NCBI RefSeq assembly: GCF_014197615.1
Contig: NZ_JACIFY010000018.1
Location: 47,586 to 111,585 of the forward strand
Reading direction: 5' to 3'
Source of the DNA: Rhizobium esperanzae
GTDB lineage: Bacteria > Pseudomonadota > Alphaproteobacteria > Rhizobiales > Rhizobiaceae
Length of the DNA stretch: 64,000 nt
Position 1 is the first letter of the stretch. Every line of letters starts with the position of its first letter. Of the stretch, positions 26,445-35,000 are shown one piece after another. The notes below the pieces were generated by a model. That model made no database searches. It saw only the letters and a program-made list of their open reading frames with translations, and was not told where the DNA came from. The position numbers and the translations under genes are program-made.

Positions 26445-27508
26445 ATCTGTGCAAAACTGCAGCGCTGCGCGTACGCGGTCATCGCATCGTCCTGCCTACC
26501 GACCATCTTCGCAAGGATCAGCGTCTCATGGCCCGCAACCGCTTTCATCCCGGTCCAGTCACTGACCATTTTGATGGCCGCCGCTTTTTCAATCCGGGGA
26601 GTAACGTCACCGACAAAAGCCTGCTGGACATCCTGCGCTGGCGACGGACATCCAGACCGTCGCCGTGGCCGGCAAGGGTGGACATCGAACCGGCTGTGCC
26701 CGACCGTCGTGCCGGCGATGCGCGGGTCACCATCGTCGGTCACGCCACTGTCCTCATTCAGGTGCGCGACGTGAACATCGTCACCGACCCGCTCTGGTCC
26801 GAAAGGGCAAGTCCGGTTGGCTTTGCCGGCCCGAAGCGGGTGTCGCCTCCGGGGATCGCATTCGATGACCTTCCCGCCATCGATGTGGTTCTGCTCAGTC
26901 ACAATCACTACGATCATCTGGATATCGCCACTCTGCGCAGATTGGTCGAGCGGGACCAACCGCTGATTATCACACCTTTGGGCAATGACAGGACCGTCAA
27001 GGCGGCGATCCCGCGTGCCAAGGTCCATGCCGGAGACTGGTGGGACGGCCATCGCGTCAATGACGCGGTCGATGTGACGATCCTACCGGCGCTGCACTGG
27101 TCGGCGCGCGGGCTGGGTGACCGGCGCAAGGCGCTGTGGGGTGGCTTCGCCATCCGCAGCGCCGGCCATCTGATCTATTTCGCCGGCGACACAGCCTATG
27201 GCGATGGCCGCATCTTTCGTGAGATCCGGCAAAAGCTGGGACGCCCGGATGTGGCTTTGCTGCCGATCGGCGCCTACGCGCCGCGCTGGTTCATGGAGCC
27301 CGTTCATGCCGATCCCGGCGAAGCGGTGAGCATCATGCAGGATCTGGAGGCCGCACGGGCAATCGGCATCCACTGGGGTGTCTTCCGCCTCAGCGACGAG
27401 GGCCGGGATGAACCCCGCACCGCGCTCGTCGCGGCGTTGACAGAGCGGAATCTTCCCTGCGAGCGGTTCCTGGCGGCAGAACCGGGATATGTCTGGCAAG
27501 AGGGATGA
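26441..27508 (+). CDS. MBL-fold metallo-hydrolase (NAPE-PLD/UlaG-like)
   Basis: A 355-residue metallo-beta-lactamase-fold enzyme. The metal motif HNHYDHLD (about 152-159) supplies the HxHxDH ligands. VGHATVLIQ, a following TDPLWSERASP, and FAGDTAYG (Asp bridging ligand) are typical of the NAPE-hydrolysing phospholipase D-like branch. The ATG at 26441 overlaps the oxidase stop; an ATG at 26528 would give 326 residues, closer to the family length, and is a real alternative. Membership in the copper operon is positional; no copper role is established for this family. Confidence 0.85.
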   Translation: MNLCKTAALRVRGHRIVLPTDHLRKDQRLMARNRFHPGPVTDHFDGRRFFNPGSNVTDKSLLDILRWRRTSRPSPWPARVDIEPAVPDRRAGDARVTIVGHATVLIQVRDVNIVTDPLWSERASPVGFAGPKRVSPPGIAFDDLPAIDVVLLSHNHYDHLDIATLRRLVERDQPLIITPLGNDRTVKAAIPRAKVHAGDWWDGHRVNDAVDVTILPALHWSARGLGDRRKALWGGFAIRSAGHLIYFAGDTAYGDGRIFREIRQKLGRPDVALLPIGAYAPRWFMEPVHADPGEAVSIMQDLEAARAIGIHWGVFRLSDEGRDEPRTALVAALTERNLPCERFLAAEPGYVWQEG

Positions 27509-27573
27509 TGCGCCGCGCGCTTCACCGGCGGTGCTTCGTTCAAAGACAGGCCTTCCATGCACGGATGATATTT

Positions 27574-28335
27574 TTATCCAGCCGATCCATTCGCCTCGTC
27601 TTGATGTTTCACCATGGTTCCGCCGCCGGTCGCCTGATCGGTCGGGAACACTTCGATGCGGGCGACGTCGACGAAGACGGGAAGCTCGATGGCGTTGACG
27701 ACGATCGAGGCGATGTTCTCCGGCTGGATCGGGCGGTAGCCGTCATAGAGCAGCGCGCGCGCCTGGTTTCCGGCCATTGCCGTTCTGTAAAGATCGGTCT
27801 GCACCCGGCCCGGAACGACTTCGGTGACCCTGACCGAACTTCCAAGCAGGTCGCAGCGAAGATTGTCGCAGAACAGGCTGAGGCCGGCCTTCGAAGGGCC
27901 GTAGGCGCCCATGTTCGGGTAGGGCGCCTGGCCGCCGCTCGAACCGACATAGAGGAGATGGCCGCGCTTGCGCTCGACCATGCCCGGCAGCAATGCGCGG
28001 GTCAGATGCATCGGCGCCTTCAGATTGACGTCGATCATCGCGTCGATCTCGGCCGGATCGATCTCGTGGAACAGCGCGCGCGTCGACAGGATGCCGGCAT
28101 TGTTGACGAGGACATCGACCTCGATGCCGGCGAGCGCCCTGGCGATCGTCTCGGTATCGCGCACATCGGCCTGGATCGGGATCACACCATCGGTGGCGGC
28201 GAGTTCCTGAAGCGGCGCCTCGCTGCGGCCGACGGCATAGACCGTCAGTCCCCGCCGCCTGAGCTCCAGCACCGTCGCCTTGCCGATGCCGCCGGTGGCG
28301 CCGGTCACCACCGCGACGCGATAGGTGTCAAACAT
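27574..28335 (-). CDS. Short-chain dehydrogenase/reductase
   Basis: A 253-residue SDR. The cofactor motif is VVTGATGGIGKATV (TGxxxGIG, residues 10-22), NNAG follows at about 86-89, and the catalytic Ser-Tyr-Lys are seen in VGSSGG and YGPSKAG. A C-terminal extension ending HQDEANGSAG is unusual. The substrate is unknown. Its start overlaps the end of the broken SDR gene at 28328 by 8 bases, so the two were probably one operon. Confidence 0.85.
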   Translation of the reverse strand: MFDTYRVAVVTGATGGIGKATVLELRRRGLTVYAVGRSEAPLQELAATDGVIPIQADVRDTETIARALAGIEVDVLVNNAGILSTRALFHEIDPAEIDAMIDVNLKAPMHLTRALLPGMVERKRGHLLYVGSSGGQAPYPNMGAYGPSKAGLSLFCDNLRCDLLGSSVRVTEVVPGRVQTDLYRTAMAGNQARALLYDGYRPIQPENIASIVVNAIELPVFVDVARIEVFPTDQATGGGTMVKHQDEANGSAG

Positions 28336-28860
28336 AGATATAGCCCCCGCTGATGACGACGTTTTCGCCGGTCGCGTAGGTGTTGCGGCTGGAGGCCATC
28401 ATGACGATCCATTCCGCCATTTCGACCGGTTCGGCCGCTCGTCCCAGAGCGCTCGCCTTGGCAAGCTCGGGCAGGAAGCCGAGTTCCTTGGCCCGGTCGG
28501 TGGCAAAGCCCGCGGGCGCGACGGAGTTGACGAGGATCTGGTCTTTCGCGCATTCTGCCGCGAAAGATTTGGTGAGGCTGACGACCGCGGCCTTGGTCGC
28601 GGCATAATGGGCGTTCTGGGGATCGGCCTTGAAGGCGTCGACAGACGTCACATTGACGATTCGTCCGGTGACTTCAGGAGCATTGACGTGCTGGCGCATA
28701 TGGAGAACCGCCGCCGCCATAGATGGCCGCGCTGTTGACGAGCGCGTGGACCCGGCCGAGCTTCCCGGCGATCTCATTGAAACCCTTGTGCGCCGTCTCC
28801 GCCCGGGCATGGCGGCGATCGATGTCGCCACATCAGCGCCGAGCGAACGAAGCGTTTCCG
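28328..28860 (-). pseudogene. Broken short-chain dehydrogenase gene
   Basis: The C-terminal half is intact in one frame: RIVNVTSVDAFKADPQNAH, YAATKAAVVSLTKSF and ENVVISGGYIYV, with the Tyr-Lys catalytic pair. The middle part, ETAHKGFNEIAGKLGRVHALV then NSAAIYGGG, is in another frame, so a frameshift near 28710 separates them. A further shift near 28820 is needed to join AETLRSLGADVAT. The N-terminal TGxxxGIG cofactor motif is absent. It should give no functional enzyme. Confidence 0.75.
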
Positions 28861-28945
28861 CAGAGGATGACCGTTGTCTGACCCTTCACGTTCCATCTCC
28901 ATTTCGATTACTTCAAAGTTCAAGCGATTTCTGCGGCGATAAAAA

Positions 28946-31900
28946 ATGATCCCTCGTCTGAAGACAAAAGAACCTCCACCCCTTCCCGGAGCCGGCATCT
29001 TCGAGCGGCTGCTGGAGGCGGGCTTTGCCGGCGACATCGAAACCAGCGCCGCCTCGCGCACCGTTCTTTCGACGGACAATTCGATTTACCAGATCGAACC
29101 GGCGGGGATTCTCTTTCCCAGAGATATCGAGGACATGAAGACCGTGATGCGGGTCCTCTCCGAAGACACGTTCCGCGGCCTGCGCGTCGTCGCGCGCGGC
29201 GGCGGCACCGGCACCAACGGTCAGTCGCTGACGGACGGCCTTGTCGTCGACTGCTCGCGACATATGAACCGGATCCTGGAGATCGATCCGGTGCGGCGCG
29301 TCGCGCGCGTCGAAGCCGGCGTCGTCAAGGACCAGCTCAATCGCGCCCTCAAGGACCATGGCCTGTTCTTCGCGCCGGAGCTTTCGACTTCCAATCGGGC
29401 GACAATCGGCGGCATGGTCTCGACCGATGCCTGCGGCCAGGGCTCCTGCCTCTACGGCAAAACGAGCAACCATGTGCTCGGCCTCAGGATCGTCCTGACG
29501 GACGCAACGGATTGGTGGTCGCGTCCTCTCGACGACGTCTCTCTCGCCGAAATCAAGTCACGCGGCGACCGCGTCGGAGAGATCCATCGGACGGTCGACA
29601 GGATCGCCCGTGACGAGCGCGCGCGCATCGAGGAAATCTTTCCGCGCCTGAACCGCTACATGACGGGTTACGATCTCGCGCATATCCGCCGCGACGACGG
29701 ACGCTTCGATCTCAATGCGATCATGTGCGGCTCGGAAGGCACGCTGGCGATGATCGCAGAAATCGAGCTCAACCTTCTGCCGATCCCGAAATATTCGGCG
29801 CTGGTCAATATCCGCTACGACGATTTCAACACGGCCCTCGAAGATGCGAGGTCGCTGACCGCGCTGAACGTCGCGTCGGTGGAGACGATCGACGAGAGGG
29901 TGCTCGGCCTTGCCAAGGGCGACATCGTATGGAGCGGCATCGCCCGGTTTTTCCCGGACGACGAGCGTGGCCCCGCCAACGGCATCAATATCGCCGAGGT
30001 GCTGGCCGACGACCCGGTCGAACTCGAGCAGAGGCTTGCGGCGGTGACATCGGCACTCGCCGGTGCCGATGTCGTTCGCAATACCGGCCTTACGATCGCC
30101 CAGGAAAGTGCGGAGGTCGAAGCGATATGGACGATGCGCAAGCGCGCTGTCGGCCTTCTCGGAAATGTCGAAGGCCCGGTGCGCCCTGTGGCCTTCGTCG
30201 AGGACACCGCCGTTCCTCCCGATAATCTTGCCGCCTATATAAGCGAGTTCCGCGCTCTCCTCGATGCCGCGGGCGTCTCCTACGGCATGTTCGGCCATGT
30301 CGATGCGGGCGTGCTGCATGTGAGGCCGGCCCTCGACCTGACGCGGGACGACCATGTGCCGCTCATCCGGGACATCACCGATGCGGTGGTGGCACTTACC
30401 CGCAAGCATGGCGGGGTTCTCTGGGGCGAGCACGGCAAGGGCGTGCGGTCGGAATATGTGCCGGAATTTTTCGGCGATCTCTATCCGAGCCTCCAGCAGA
30501 TCAAGAAGGCGTTCGATCCGGAGAACCGCCTCAATCCGGGCAAGATCGCCACACCGGACGACGGCGCGCTAATGAAGATCGACGAGGTTCCCTTGCGGGG
30601 AAGCGTCGACCGCATCATCGGCAACGAGATCCGCGCGGCCTTCGACAATGCGGCCTATTGCAACGGCAACGGCGCCTGTTTCGATTTCGACGAGACCAGC
30701 CCGATGTGCCCGTCCTACAAGGCGACCCGCAACCGGGTCTACTCGCCGAAGGGGCGCGCGGCCCTGATGCGCGAATGGCTGCGGCTCCTCGTCGAGCAGG
30801 GTGTCGATGCCCGCGAGGAAGCGGTTCGGCTCGGCAATTCGAGCAAGGCGATCGGGCTCGTCAGGCGGGCATTTAACTCGCTGAACCCGGCCAACCGCTC
30901 CGACTTCTCCCATGAAGTGCGGGCGGCCATGGATACATGCCTTGCCTGCAAGGCCTGCGCCGGCCAATGTCCCGTCAAGGTCAGCGTCCCTGCATTCCGG
31001 TCGAAGTTCCTGAACCTTTATTACGGCCGCTACCTCAGGCCGCTGAAAGATCCGCTGGTCGCCGGCATCGAGGCGACGCTGCCGCTGATGGCGCGCATTC
31101 GTCCCCTCTACAATCTCCTTGCCGGAACGGCGGCCGGCCGCTCGGCGATGAAGCTTGTCGGCCTCACCGCGCTGCCGAAGATGCCGCCGGCATCGCTGGC
31201 CGGCCTCTGGGTCCCCGTCGCCGACGCGGAGCAGATCATGGCGATGTCTGCCGAGGAGCGCGCCCGCGCCGTCGTCTTCATTCCCGATGCCTTCACCGCG
31301 CATTTCGATCCCAAAGTGGTCGCCGCCGCCGTCGAGGTCGCCCGCAAGCTCGGCCTTGCGCCGTTCATCGCGCCGCCGCTCACCAACGGAAAAGCGCTGC
31401 ATGTTCACGGTTATCTCGATCGCTTCGAAAAGGCGGCCGCCGCGACTTCGCGCTCGCTGGATCGTCTGGCGAAAACCGGCGTACCGCTTGTCGGGCTGGA
31501 CCCGTCCATGACCCTTGCCTATCGCAGCGAGTACAAGACCCTGCCGAAAGGGCCATCCCACGCTTCTGTGCTGCTGCCGCAGGAATGGCTCGCCGCAAAC
31601 GGCAGGAACCTGGCGGAGGCGATCCGGCGGCAGACAGGGGCGACAGTCCGGCTTCTGCCGCACTGTACCGAACGCACCAACCTGCCCTCGGCGGTTGCGC
31701 AGTGGAAAGCGGTCTTCCGCAGCCTCGGTATCGAACTGCAGGTGGCCGATGCGGGCTGTTGCGGCATGGCGGGAACGTTTGGCCACGAAGCCCGCAACCG
31801 GGAAATCTCCGAAAAGCTCTATGCGATGAGCTGGGCAGAACAGGTCGCCGCCGGCGGGGACGGGACCGTCGTCATGGCGACCGGCTATTCCTGCCGGTCG

Positions 31901-31969
31901 CAGATCAAGGAAATAGACCGAAGGACGATCCCCCATCCTCTGGAGGTCATCCGGGATCTGTTAAGCTGA
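28946..31969 (+). CDS. FAD-binding and Fe-S oxidoreductase (YdiJ-like D-2-hydroxyacid dehydrogenase)
   Basis: A 1007-residue fusion close in length to E. coli YdiJ. Residues 1-560 form an FAD-binding type 4 domain (RGGGTGTNGQSL near 90, GSEGTLAMIAEIEL near 260) with an FAD-oxidase C-terminal domain (MFGHVDAGVLHVRP, DPENRLNPGKI). A ferredoxin-like motif CLACKACAGQCP lies near 665. The C-terminal part has Cys-rich CCG-type sites (LPHCTERTN, DAGCCGMAG). YdiJ oxidises D-2-hydroxyglutarate, so a similar 2-hydroxyacid is likely, with electrons passed through Fe-S. The gene is divergent from the SDR pair. The ribosome-binding site is weak. Confidence 0.88.
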   Translation: MIPRLKTKEPPPLPGAGIFERLLEAGFAGDIETSAASRTVLSTDNSIYQIEPAGILFPRDIEDMKTVMRVLSEDTFRGLRVVARGGGTGTNGQSLTDGLVVDCSRHMNRILEIDPVRRVARVEAGVVKDQLNRALKDHGLFFAPELSTSNRATIGGMVSTDACGQGSCLYGKTSNHVLGLRIVLTDATDWWSRPLDDVSLAEIKSRGDRVGEIHRTVDRIARDERARIEEIFPRLNRYMTGYDLAHIRRDDGRFDLNAIMCGSEGTLAMIAEIELNLLPIPKYSALVNIRYDDFNTALEDARSLTALNVASVETIDERVLGLAKGDIVWSGIARFFPDDERGPANGINIAEVLADDPVELEQRLAAVTSALAGADVVRNTGLTIAQESAEVEAIWTMRKRAVGLLGNVEGPVRPVAFVEDTAVPPDNLAAYISEFRALLDAAGVSYGMFGHVDAGVLHVRPALDLTRDDHVPLIRDITDAVVALTRKHGGVLWGEHGKGVRSEYVPEFFGDLYPSLQQIKKAFDPENRLNPGKIATPDDGALMKIDEVPLRGSVDRIIGNEIRAAFDNAAYCNGNGACFDFDETSPMCPSYKATRNRVYSPKGRAALMREWLRLLVEQGVDAREEAVRLGNSSKAIGLVRRAFNSLNPANRSDFSHEVRAAMDTCLACKACAGQCPVKVSVPAFRSKFLNLYYGRYLRPLKDPLVAGIEATLPLMARIRPLYNLLAGTAAGRSAMKLVGLTALPKMPPASLAGLWVPVADAEQIMAMSAEERARAVVFIPDAFTAHFDPKVVAAAVEVARKLGLAPFIAPPLTNGKALHVHGYLDRFEKAAAATSRSLDRLAKTGVPLVGLDPSMTLAYRSEYKTLPKGPSHASVLLPQEWLAANGRNLAEAIRRQTGATVRLLPHCTERTNLPSAVAQWKAVFRSLGIELQVADAGCCGMAGTFGHEARNREISEKLYAMSWAEQVAAGGDGTVVMATGYSCRSQIKEIDRRTIPHPLEVIRDLLS

Positions 31970-32027
31970 AACCCGGGCTCCAGGCCAAAACGAAGTTTCG
32001 GTGCCCAGGCAACATCCTGCTGCATCG

Positions 32028-32618
32028 TCACGAGAGTATTCTGCCGACGAGGCCGTAGCTCAAAGCGTCTTGGGCACTCATGTAGCAATTCTTGCGGGCG
32101 CAGCGGAAGAGCTCTTCCGACGACATTTTGCTTCCTTTCACCAACTCGTCGAAACCTTCTTTTTCCAGCCGCTGAGCCGTCTCCAGCATGGCAAGCTCTT
32201 CTTGTACCATCTGGATGCATGCAGTCATCGGGCCCGAGAGTTCAATGCCACCGCTGATTCTCCTTTCGTGGATCAGGAGAAACGCGTCGGCTGTCAGGTA
32301 CCGGTTCTGTCTATCGAACGCCGCCAGGATCGTGACGCCGGCGGAATAGACGTAGGATTTCCCCACGCAGTAGGCGGACCGTCCCGCATGCCTGGAGAAC
32401 AGCCTGATCTCAAGCGCGATCCTGCGCGCAACGTCGGCGTCGCCCCCGACAGTGTTCAGTTCCAGCACGAGGTCCTGATTACCCGAGCGCATGTCGGCAA
32501 TCTGATCCAGAAAACTTGTGAGTGTGTTGTCGTCGATCGCTCCGTTGATCGCGGCATTCGGCTCGAAGAGAAGGCGATTGATATCGTCCTTCCGCCCGTC
32601 TTCCGCATCGGTCATCAC
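32028..32618 (-). CDS. ClpP/S14-family protease-like protein with altered triad
   Basis: A 196-residue ClpP-fold protein. The nucleophile elbow YVYSAGVTIL places Ser92, and LLIHERRIS places His117, both matching ClpP. Aligned from the conserved SAQDALSYGLV end, the catalytic Asp falls on Cys173 (in LFRCARKN), so the acid is missing. It lacks a ClpP propeptide. It could be a weak or dead protease, or a stress-related ClpP paralogue. An EcfG-type promoter (GGAAC-N17-GTT) lies 33 bases upstream, and GAGAGG precedes the start. Confidence 0.8.
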   Translation of the reverse strand: MMTDAEDGRKDDINRLLFEPNAAINGAIDDNTLTSFLDQIADMRSGNQDLVLELNTVGGDADVARRIALEIRLFSRHAGRSAYCVGKSYVYSAGVTILAAFDRQNRYLTADAFLLIHERRISGGIELSGPMTACIQMVQEELAMLETAQRLEKEGFDELVKGSKMSSEELFRCARKNCYMSAQDALSYGLVGRILS

Positions 32619-32650
32619 GCAATCCTCTCAGCATATATCAAACGCCCTCC

Positions 32651-32675
32651 AACCACGCTGCGACTGAAGAGTTCC
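32651..32675 (-). promoter_or_regulatory. EcfG-type general-stress promoter for the ClpP-like gene
   Basis: Minus strand GGAAC (32675-32671), 17 bases, GTT (32653-32651). This matches the alphaproteobacterial EcfG/RpoE4 consensus GGAAC-N16/17-GTT, with suitable distance to the ATG at 32618. Confidence 0.65.
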
Positions 32676-32802
32676 GCTGCCGGACGATCGGCGCGAGGTC
32701 AGATGCAATGGGTTTCACATGCGGCGTACCCGCATCCATCAAGGGCCAAGTGATCGGAGCGAGCCGCGCGCAACAGCGGCCCGGCGTTTCCCAAAGAGAG
32801 CT

Positions 32803-32827
32803 GGAACTTTGGAAGAGCCGTGAGGTT
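32803..32827 (+). promoter_or_regulatory. EcfG-type general-stress promoter for the small membrane protein
   Basis: GGAAC (32803-32807), 17 bases, GTT (32825-32827), 26 bases before the ATG at 32854. It is divergent from the similar site at 32651-32675. Confidence 0.65.
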
Positions 32828-32853
32828 CGCTGTCTGAAAACTGGAGAATAACG

Positions 32854-33060
32854 ATGAACGGAACTGAGTGGGCGATGCTTTTCGGGACGCTGACACTCAT
32901 GTGCTGGTTGGGAGCGGGTTTTGTCGCGGTCATCATCGACACCAAACATCGATTCCCGAACGAAAACATCCGGAAAGGCTCCGACTTCGTCAAGCTCGGC
33001 CTGACTGCGCTTGGCCTCGTTTCGGTCTGCGCAATGGCCGCGGCAATGGTATTGCTATGA
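32854..33060 (+). CDS. Small inner-membrane protein, two predicted helices
   Basis: A 68-residue protein with two hydrophobic segments, about 6-28 (AMLFGTLTLMCWLGAGFVAV) and 46-67 (LGLTALGLVSVCAMAAAMVLL), joined by a polar loop DTKHRFPNENIRK. GGAG precedes the ATG by 8 bases. No family was recognised. The EcfG-type promoter just upstream suggests stress induction. Confidence 0.65.
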   Translation: MNGTEWAMLFGTLTLMCWLGAGFVAVIIDTKHRFPNENIRKGSDFVKLGLTALGLVSVCAMAAAMVLL

Positions 33061-33172
33061 CGGATGACCTGGCGGCGTAGAAATTCCAGCTGCAGGATCA
33101 TCTCCCCACCGTCTTTTCGACGTCAGGCCATGGACCGGCCTCAGGATCATTGCAGCCCGATCGCCGGCTCGC

Positions 33173-33744
33173 TGCCGAGACGCGTTCTACTTAGTGCCCG
33201 AACCCGGCTCGCTGGTCACCGCGTCTCTGGATGGCTCACAGGTCGAGGTTGGGCTGATCGGGCCTGAAGGCCTGATCGGCACCGAGCTGTTGGAGGGTGA
33301 TTGGCGCACGCCCTACGGTCTGGTGGTGCGGACCGAAGGAACCGCCCAGCGCATCGACATCGACAGTTTCCTTCGTCTGACGCAGAGGGCGCCGCAGTTA
33401 CGCTCTCTTTCATCCTCCTTTTCAAGGGCGCTCGGAATTCAGATCGGTTATACCGCTCTTGCCAACAGCCGATATTCCATCGAGCAAAGGCTGACCCGCC
33501 TGCTTCTCATGTCGATGACCGATCGGAAAACCAGGGGCTGCATCTCACCCACGACCACATGTCTTCCATGCTCGGCGTCGATCGGGAAGGCCTCATTCTC
33601 AAGGCCAATGGCTCTTATGGCATCCCGAAAGCGGAATACGAGCGCTTGATGGGATTTTCGTTAAGGGGGACCGAAACGGTTAAACGGGGTTTCAACCAAT
33701 CACGTCCCCAGTTCAACAGCCCGCAAATTCAGGGGAAATGGTAG
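33173..33744 (+). pseudogene. Broken Crp/Fnr-family regulator
   Basis: The cyclic-nucleotide-binding-like part is readable from about 33194 (SLDGSQVEVGLIGPEGLIG, then ALANSRYSIEQRLTRLLLM). After about 33520 the sequence continues in another frame as LHLTHDHMSSMLGVDRE, then jumps to SYGIPKAEYERLMG. Intact relatives have about 30 residues of winged helix between these two, so there is a frameshift and an internal deletion removing the DNA-recognition helix. The N-terminus also contains stops. The left edge is approximate. Confidence 0.7.
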
Positions 33745-33873
33745 GCCTCGTCGCACAATAGCTTTGGGTTCCCCCAAGCGAACTCCAAAAGGTCGCCATC
33801 GCACTCTTTCGTCCAGCCGATGGTCTGAAGCGGCCTCATTGACCGCTTCGCGCCCGCGCTCTTTGCACCGTAG

Positions 33874-33898
33874 GGAACCTTGCGGGGCATCGACCGTT
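33874..33898 (+). promoter_or_regulatory. EcfG-type general-stress promoter for the CheB-like gene
   Basis: GGAAC (33874-33878), 17 bases, CGTT (GTT 33896-33898). The start codon at 33908 (or 33902) lies within about 10 bases, so the transcript from this promoter could be leaderless. Confidence 0.6.
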
Positions 33899-33907
33899 GA
33901 GATGATC

Positions 33908-34936
33908 ATGAATATATCTTCCAGGGTCACCAAGGATATTATTGTCATCGGCGGATCGGCGGGGAGCAGGGCTGTGCTCAAGACCCTCGTTGCCGATTTG
34001 CCCGCCGACCTTCCGGCAAGTATCTTCGTCAGCACCCATATTCCCGCAAACTCCCCGAGCCTGTTGCCGGAGATTCTTGCCGATAACTCGAAGCTTCCCG
34101 TGCGGCAGGCGGTCGACGGCCAAGCGGTCGAGCGGGGCCACATCTATGTGGCTGCACCCGATCGCCACCTTCTCCTCATGGGCGAGACGATCAAGTTCGG
34201 AGCCGGTCCTCGAGAAAATATGGTCCGGCCGTCGATCGACCCGATGTTTCGTTCGGCCGCCCTGTCGTTCGGCCCGCGAGCAGTGGGGCTTATACTGACT
34301 GGGATGCTCAACGATGGAGCAGCCGGGTTGCATGCCATCAAGTCCCATGGTGGAACGGCGGTGGTGCAGCATCCACTTGATGCGGAGGCGGATCAGATGC
34401 CCTTGGCGGCGCTGGAAGCCGTGGAGGTCGATCACGTTGCCTCGGCAGCCGAACTCGGCGGGCTTCTTGCCAAGATCGCCGGAAGCGAGGCGGGGCCGGC
34501 TCGCAATCTGCCATCGGACGACCTGCAACTGGAGGTCGAAATTGCGACCGGTGCGGGAGCGGGCAGTGCCGAACTTCGCAAGATTGCGTCCCCCAGCGCT
34601 CTCACCTGTCCCGATTGCCACGGTGTGCTCTCCGAGGTTCGCGGTTCACGGCCGCTGCGATTTCGCTGTCAGATCGGCCACGCCTATACCGCCGACGTCC
34701 TTGCCGGGCATATCGATGAACTCGATGAGGCGATCAGGATCGCCATGCGGATCATGGAAGAGCGGCTGACGCTCGTGGAACGGATGGCACGGGATGCCCG
34801 CGCCACCGGCCGCACCACCGTCGCCGAACTCTACGAGGCAAGGGCCGTGGAGTATCGGCAATATTCCGCGACCCTGCGCGACGCCGCTCTAACCTCCCTG
34901 CGCCTCGGCCGCCAGTCTCGTTTCCAGGACATCTGA
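33908..34936 (+). CDS. CheB-type protein-glutamate methylesterase without receiver domain
   Basis: A 342-residue protein. Its catalytic domain (residues 8-190) keeps the full CheB triad: Ser17 in GGSAGS, His44 in STHIP and Asp136 in LTGMLNDGAAG. There is no N-terminal receiver. The C-terminal region has CPDCHGVL, then RCQIGHAY, a possible zinc-binding site, and an alpha-helical end. Stand-alone CheBs of this type accompany CheR/PAS/kinase fusions in non-chemotaxis signalling. The ATG at 33908 is preferred over 33902 on spacing. The fusion gene follows 64 bases downstream. Confidence 0.85.
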   Translation: MNISSRVTKDIIVIGGSAGSRAVLKTLVADLPADLPASIFVSTHIPANSPSLLPEILADNSKLPVRQAVDGQAVERGHIYVAAPDRHLLLMGETIKFGAGPRENMVRPSIDPMFRSAALSFGPRAVGLILTGMLNDGAAGLHAIKSHGGTAVVQHPLDAEADQMPLAALEAVEVDHVASAAELGGLLAKIAGSEAGPARNLPSDDLQLEVEIATGAGAGSAELRKIASPSALTCPDCHGVLSEVRGSRPLRFRCQIGHAYTADVLAGHIDELDEAIRIAMRIMEERLTLVERMARDARATGRTTVAELYEARAVEYRQYSATLRDAALTSLRLGRQSRFQDI

Positions 34937-35000
34937 TAAAGTTGTATCTTTCTGCCGTGCCAAGGGTTTAGAGTCGGCGCGATAGAGGCATGGATTGACG

